From: Gymnopus androsaceus JB14
Taxonomy: Eukaryota > Basidiomycota > Agaricomycetes > Agaricales > Omphalotaceae
Length of the DNA: 64,000 nt
Direction: 5' to 3'
Assembly: GCA_009733575.1 (NCBI GenBank)
Contig: ML769388.1
Span: forward strand, 186,001-250,000
Position numbers and translations under genes: made by a program. A model generated the notes under the pieces. The model searched no databases and had not been told where the DNA came from. It was given only the letters and a program-made list of their open reading frames with translations. This document shows, piece by piece, positions 58,277 to 64,000 of this stretch. Position 1 is the stretch's first letter. Every line of letters begins with the position of its first letter.

Positions 58277-61200
58277 TCAATTTTTAACCAGTTTTCTCAT
58301 CTTAACGGCCAAGTAAACTCGGATAGTCCGCACGTGTGTGAGGTCATGTCTGTTGTATGGGCCAATAGACACCTCCGAGGTGGATGAGGTTCGCGAGTCG
58401 ATAGTGAATGTCGAGTTGCGGTTGGCAGACTTTGGTCCCTCGAAGGGGATTTCGATGTTCTTCCTGTAGTTGTAGTCGTTCGTATGCGTTTCGGCTACTT
58501 GGGAAGGCCAGTTGAGGCGCTGGCGACGGAAGCTATAAACACAAATTTAATGGAGTGTAGCGAGAGAGCAGGAATGAACACTCACGAATCATACTCGAAG
58601 AAAGCATCGCGTAGCACCTCCTCAGAGATACAATCACTCTCGCTCCCGTCTTCATTGTAGAGCAGCCAGTCGTACAAGGCAGGTTTACAACTCAGGAGGG
58701 TATGCATGTGCTTGCAGGCATGCATTTCGAGTTCTGCGGGAGGGATAGGAATGAAGGTAGAAGGTAGCAACACTAAACCCGGAGATTGCTGTATAGGAAC
58801 AAGCCCATCGCCCTCAAGCGATGTTTGAGTCTCGTAGGAATTACGACCAACCTCGTCGCTTAGGCGGCTGACTGATGTGACGCTACCGGATGAACGGTTG
58901 GAATGGACGGAGGTTACAGGCGATGACGAGGAGTCGGGAGGGGTTTGAGCGGATTTTGTAGCGGCTGCAAGCGCGGTGTACGTGATCCCGAGACGACCAG
59001 CGGCCTTTGCGCTGAGAGCGTTCGGAATGACAACACTTTCAGAGCTCGAGCGACCATCGACGGATTCAGTGGTATTGGCACGGCTCCTTGCCGTACTTTC
59101 CTTCAGAGTAGCATCCTTGTCCTTCTTCAGCTTTTTCTCCTTGGTAGGTTTCTTGGCAATACTGAATTCATCGTCGTCGTCCTCGAATGGCACTCCAAGT
59201 TCCGTGGCCTTGCTATATGACCTCGTACGGAACATTGACCATTTTTCGCGAGGAATAAGGTCTTCCAACTCCGGCGGGGCCAGCTTGAGATGCATGGTGG
59301 GCACCTTTCGTACGTTTTCAGAACCAAATGCGTCCTTGATATACGATGTAATCGCTTTAGGAGTTCGGGTATGTATACCATACTTGTCCTCAAGCATGTT
59401 GTAGAAGATAGCTTCCAATGCTTTCCCGTCTTTCGCACGAGCAGACCATTCGGAAGCGACTTCCTGGCAAAAGGGGAGGATGCTGGCTCCTCTTCGGAGA
59501 TGAAGATCGGAGATACTGGGCTATTCGGTTCGTCCTCTTCTAGGAGAGGGCTAGTAGGTTCCGAATCCAAAACCGTAGCAGGTGTAGGGAACGTTATGTC
59601 GAGCTTTGTCGGCGTAACAAGGTCATCCTCATCCTCAGGTTTTGTAATCGGAGCAAAGGTGAGGTCGCCTGGTCCTGGAGATACAGGAATCGGGGGCAAA
59701 GGCCGGCGAGGAGGGAGAGGGCGAATCGAGAGACGATTGGCAGCAGATGAGAGTGAAGGCGGTTGGAGGAAACTGGATTGTTTAGAATCTGGGTGGTCTT
59801 CCACGTCTTGCAGCGAGGAGGCGGAGGATGAATCTTCCACGTCTACGAAGAGACCATCGGCTTCTACGCTTGTTTCGGGAGATGACGGGTACTCCATAGA
59901 CCCGTCGTCATCCACCACAGGACTCTGTTCTGCCTCTCGTGCTTCAACTTCTGCTTCGATGTCGCTATCGTCCAAAATTGATACACTCTGCACCGCCCCT
60001 TTCTCCTCGACCGGTTGCTCCCGCTCCCATTCATCATCATCCTTCATTTCACCATCTTGGTCTTCATTAATATCGTCATCTGGCGTTATTTCGTCGTCGA
60101 ATGAATCAAAACTAGACAGCTCTCGGTAAGTGGAAGAACGGGTACGGCGGTTAGGGCGATGAGGGAAAGGTCGCATGCGGGGACTAGGTGTAGAAGTCTC
60201 CTTCCCATAAGGAAATGTGTCCATGGCATCATCTATCAACTCCAGGCGACCTCCCACTTGGAGAACACGGTAAACCTCGGATAGGACATATTCCCAACGG
60301 TCTGTTGGGATAGCTAGTGAGAGATTCGCGATGCGGACGAGATCAAAGGAGTTGGGAGGGAATGGGAGAGGGTAACGGATACTGCGGAACGTAATTAGGA
60401 AAATAGAGTCAAAGTGAACAGAGAACGTACAAGTTGCCGCGGACAAATTTAAGATGCTCTATCTTGTGAACGTCGGGAAGGGTAACATCTACGAGGTCTA
60501 ACCCGACTATCTGCGCATCAGGCCAAGAGCTAGCGGCGTCCAGGATCCAATGACCTTGCCCGCAACCTGCCGGACGCATTTAGCTGACAAACGGATAAAG
60601 CTCGGGGAGAAAACAGACCTAGATCCAAAACGGACGTTGGAGGGTGTTTGTTATGTTTCGCATAGTTGTAGAAACTCGGAGTGCCATTAGCGTTGAGACG
60701 GCGCAAAAGTATGTGCATGTAACGATCACTAGAGAAATGATGTCAAGCTTTAATGCTAGAGTAAAGTCGAGCCAAACTTACATGGAAAGAGCTACAGAGT
60801 CATAAGATTGCATATACGGGGCCTCAGCTCCGTAAGGATGTAATTTCAATCTATGTTTCCTCGTAATCCAATTTTCTTTTGGCTCGAATCTGTCTGTATA
60901 GTCGAAGTTGCTGATTGTAGGCGCGGGGCTATTCGGATTAGAGGAGGATGTCCCGGGGATAAAAGTGGAGGAGGATGAGGAAGAGCCTGGGGTAGAATAG
61001 CCTGCAGTCGAGCTTTCAGCAAAGCTCAAAGCCAGACTTGGTGTATAGATCGATGGAGGAGTGGATGAAAGAGGAGGGCCTTCTTCATGAAGAACGACGA
61101 GAGTATTCATCGACTTTTTGGGCTTGAGAGTCCTGAAAAAGCCGCTGTCCTCCTTCTCCTTCTCCTTGCCCTTGTGTTTGTTTGACTTTAGAAATCCCAT

Positions 61201-61428
61201 GTTGGGAAATGCAGATGATAACGGTCTGTTTCTGCTAGAAGAACCAGAAGTCCGCCGTAATTTCGACGGAGACGCGTCCACAGCCGAAGAAGAATCCGGC
61301 GGAGGCGAGATGATAGTGGAAAAAGGTCGGTAATGAGATCTGACTGGAGAAAGTGAGCGAGGTGGTGGTTGTAAAGGTGCAAGAAAGTCGTCCAAAGCAT
61401 TATTATTTGACATGGTCGAAGCCGCCAT
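58277..61428 (-). CDS. Large SAM-dependent methyltransferase-domain protein
   Basis: Class I methyltransferase inside a long disordered protein, as found across basidiomycetes; substrate unknown. N-terminal Ser/Pro-rich 180 residues, RFEPKENWITRKHRLKLHPY, MHILLRRLNANGTPSFYNYA, SVLDLGCGQGHWILDAA (motif I), AQIVGLDLVD, FDLVRIANLSLAIP and VYRVLQVGGRLELIDDA. A ~250-residue acidic insert splits this from the C-terminal part (ALEAIFYNMLEDKYGIH, VPTMHLKLAPPE, then RHDLTHVRTIRVYLAVK). The acidic frame and the C-terminal frame do not match near 59475; the shift is -1 or +2, or an unseen intron. Start at ATG 61428. Confidence 0.75.
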
Positions 61429-62205
61429 TGTCACCGATTCTATATGCCTTTCAGAGCGAACAATGGGAGTTTCTTGATGTGGCTTCAGAAAAAAGTGGCC
61501 CAGTTAATAATATGGCCAAAATCCATGTCCACTCTTTCGAGTGGGTGCAAGATGAGAGATGGGAGTAAGAGGCAAATTGCCAAAACGAATACATCGGAAA
61601 CTCTATTCAGTCAGTACCGAATTGATGATGGCTGCCTAATCGGGACAAAGGCTGATCAAGACTAAGTCAATCTCCGTTTCCCGTCGGAGATGCGTCGGCT
61701 TCGATAAAGTAGACATGGTACATGCTACATAAGTACAATCCAACTGCCAATAATCCTAATCGGCCTTTAGCTTCACCGTAGGGTCTTTAAGCCTACGCAG
61801 CTGCAGAGCATTTCAACCGCAGCAAAAAATAATAATACTCACTCTGTCATTTCAAACTACACTCGCCGTCTGCAATTTCAAGGTTGGGTGTCCAATAAAG
61901 TATCACGGTGCTGATGAGTTAGCCATTCGGTGAGCGGGGACCATAAGGATGAACCGTCAGTCTGGCAGGAGACAGGTGGATGTAGCCACTATTCACTATT
62001 CCGTCAAGTCTGCATGACCTAGGAACGATCAGAGAGGGATTATCGATTTGACCCCGATAATGGACCTGAGCTGTGGGTATTCCCAGTATAACAGCTATTG
62101 CTACATGAGTTCCGTCCAACGCACTCCCCATGGTCGTTTAAAGCGCTGGGATAAAAGTGGCCGGCTGAAAACTATAATCGCTCCCCGCCCTCCAAAGAAA
62201 AGGTA
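61429..62205. other. Intergenic, no supported gene
   Basis: Promoter of the methyltransferase gene and 3' region of LRP1. No feature recognised. Confidence 0.4.
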
Positions 62206-63682
62206 CTAGTAGACGCGCGATGTGTGTGCCTTCTTGCTTTTTTTCAGTCTCGTTCTTTCCATGTAGTCTTTCTTGCGCAGTTCACTTCCTCCAATAGTGC
62301 AAGTCCGCATAGCCGTTGAAACAAGAACATCGCTTCTATTGCTATACACCTCACAATGTAACACTTGTAGTCTTCCCGCCACTTTACTCCTTCCGTTTCC
62401 CTTCTTAATTTTCTTCTTCTTACCCCCCGCACTACTCGGTACTGGAGTTCCTGGTGTGGATCCCGACTCAGTTATATCCACATCATTATCCTCTCCACTT
62501 TCGGACGCTACCATCGCACCCTGAGAGGCCGCTACTTCTGCAAGCAGCTGTGAAATACGAGTATCTTTATCCGTCTTCACCTCTTTTGCTTTCGGCTTCT
62601 TGCGACTCTTTTTCTGGGCTTTCGTAGCAGGTGTAGAGTTGGCCGAGGCGGAAGATGGATCGACGATAGTAGAAGCGTCCGGCGAAAGGGCTTGTTTCTT
62701 CGCTGGATGAGATTCTGAAGGATGATCAGAGTCGTCACCATAACCTATGCATATGTCAGAGATAATAGATAACAATCTCAAGCTCGAAAACGCACCACTC
62801 GCAGCGAAGGGATCAATTGCAGGCCGACGCCGTTTGTTTCCAGGATTTTCCACTTCCTCGATCGATGGCGTGGCGACGAGCTTACCCTTACCTTTTATAT
62901 CAGGTTTCGCCTTTTCCTCATTCGCACCTTCCCATCCCTCAAGCTCTTCCTGCTCCTCACTTCCCGCTTCATCCACACGTTTCTGCCATTCTTCCCGTTC
63001 GAGCATCTTGGAAGTTACTTTCATCGGCACATGGACCGTCGCGGAGTTGGATGGACCTGCTGTAGAGCTTGAGGTGGCGACACTAATAGTGGAGGAGATA
63101 GTAGAGACTTTTGGTGGATAAGAAACACCAGCCGCATCCGCGTCAATCTGAGCTTGGGATATCGCATGCTTGATGAATCGATTAGCAGCTGCTTTGTCAA
63201 CTTGCGTTGCACCTGTAGAGTACAAGAGAGTAAGGAACTTGAACGCACTTGCATATGGAAATCTCACTCACGGACAGCAGGATTTTCTGCATTTTTTATC
63301 TTTTCAAAATACTGTCTGGTTCTATCCTGTTTAGGAGATATGAAAATATTCCTCTACTTGAAGGAATTGGAAACGTACGAGCTCCTTGATAACAGGGTGG
63401 CTTTTGGGATCAATGCCTCGAGATCTGAGGTATACTTTGCAAGTTATGTGAAACAAAATTAAACAGTTCAGCGAAATAACACCCACTAAAAATTAAATCA
63501 TATACAAGATACGGCAGGACCGTTTGCAGCTTTGCTTGCTGTAGCGGTTCTAGCGCGAGTAAAATTTCTGGAAGAGTTTGTTCTCCAGAAAACAAAGGTT
63601 CTATAGCAGCTTCGACCTCGTCAAGCGACGATGAAAGAACTTTGAGTTTTGACTTTGCTTTACGCGTTTCTGCGGAGGCCAT
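62206..63682 (-). CDS. LRP1: Exosome-associated LRP1/C1D (Sas10/C1D family)
   Basis: Nuclear RNA-binding cofactor of the exosome (partner of Rrp6), for rRNA and snoRNA processing. Starts MASAETRKAKSKLKVLSSSL; the Sas10/C1D helical domain follows: LPEILLALEPLQQAKLQTVL, DLIFIYLRSRGIDPKSHPVI, KELDRTRQYFEKIKNAENP and VDKAAANRFIKHAI. Then a long Ser/Lys-rich tail with KKKKIKKGNG and QKKSRKKPKAKE basic tracts. Four introns restore frame. The last ~55 codons are open but not conserved, so the 3' end is less sure; the Lys-rich end resembles the family. Confidence 0.85.
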
Positions 63683-64000
63683 TGGGAGCAAGTCGTGGTA
63701 TGAGGAAAAGAAGGAAAAGGAAGGTCAAAGCTATACGTCACGCGACTTCAGCCATTTCTTCACTTCAACTTGGTCGATTTTTATTAATGAGCTACTCTTT
63801 CTAAACTCCCGATCTGCGGCCAATCTTGGTTTGGAATGCAGTCGAAAAACGGCCTCAATTTTATTTAAAATAACCGCGTCCAGGCACGCGATCTATTCAA
63901 TCTTCGTTGAACCAAGGCCATCCAAGCAGCTTCTTCAAATTCTTCAAACTCATGTACTTCTGGATTTCTCAGATGTTCCTCCCGTCTTCTGTACTATCGT
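63683..64000. promoter_or_regulatory. Upstream region of LRP1, window edge
   Basis: No gene is complete here. The sequence at 63880-64000 may be the start of a divergent gene cut by the window. Confidence 0.3.

Noticed and set aside
1..64000. CRISPR arrays, operons, prophage or plasmid genes
   Set aside because: Nothing of this kind; the sequence is fungal nuclear DNA.

Overview
This is nuclear DNA of a filamentous basidiomycete, most likely an Agaricomycete (mushroom-forming fungus). Genes are dense and split by many GT-AG introns of about 50-80 nt with CTAAC/CTRAY branch sites. The proteins are fungal types (SHO1, Zn2Cys6 and bHLH factors, a DAL5-like permease, WSS1, RAD5), and both tRNA-Leu genes carry introns. 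Nothing viral, plasmid-like or prokaryotic was seen. No gene cluster with a single theme is present; it is a normal housekeeping neighbourhood with one accessory stretch (about 33-43 kb).

Layout. 1-3.9 kb: gene-poor, with degenerate duplicated blocks. 3.9-10 kb: an FAD monooxygenase with a broken reading frame, a kinase-like protein, a PhzF-like protein and an F-box protein. 10-14 kb: divergent pair WBP11 (splicing) and RNF10 (RING ubiquitin ligase). 14.8-22.6 kb: a four-pass membrane protein, SHO1 osmosensor, a GNAT acetyltransferase, elongation factor 2. 22.9-32.3 kb: APH-like phosphotransferase, FCP1 CTD phosphatase, cohesin loader SCC4/MAU2, and a basic-secretory-protein metallopeptidase carrying a WW-like insertion. 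32.4-43.5 kb: two tRNA-Leu genes flank a Zn2Cys6 factor, two paralogous bHLH factors, an MFS transporter and a small inverted-repeat transposon with an 8-bp target duplication. 43.6-57.6 kb: divergent RAD5/CCT7, a DAL5-type MFS transporter, divergent mitoribosomal protein/EFM3 methyltransferase, WSS1 protease. 58-64 kb: a large SAM methyltransferase-like protein and LRP1/C1D.

Three unusual things stand out. (1) Microexons of 3, 5, 5, 6 and 11 nt are needed to rebuild conserved motifs in RAD5, both MFS transporters and WSS1; in RAD5 two of them code for the DEMGLGKT motif. (2) In the DAL5-like gene three introns are near-copies of each other, and two of them flank a 5-nt exon, which suggests recent intron duplication. 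(3) About fourteen single-base +1 disruptions break otherwise well-conserved genes, including essential CCT7 and FCP1 and one tRNA. Nearly all can be read as one extra copy of a neighbouring base. Insertion-type assembly error is the simplest explanation, but it decides how these genes must be annotated. No complete new biological system was recognised.
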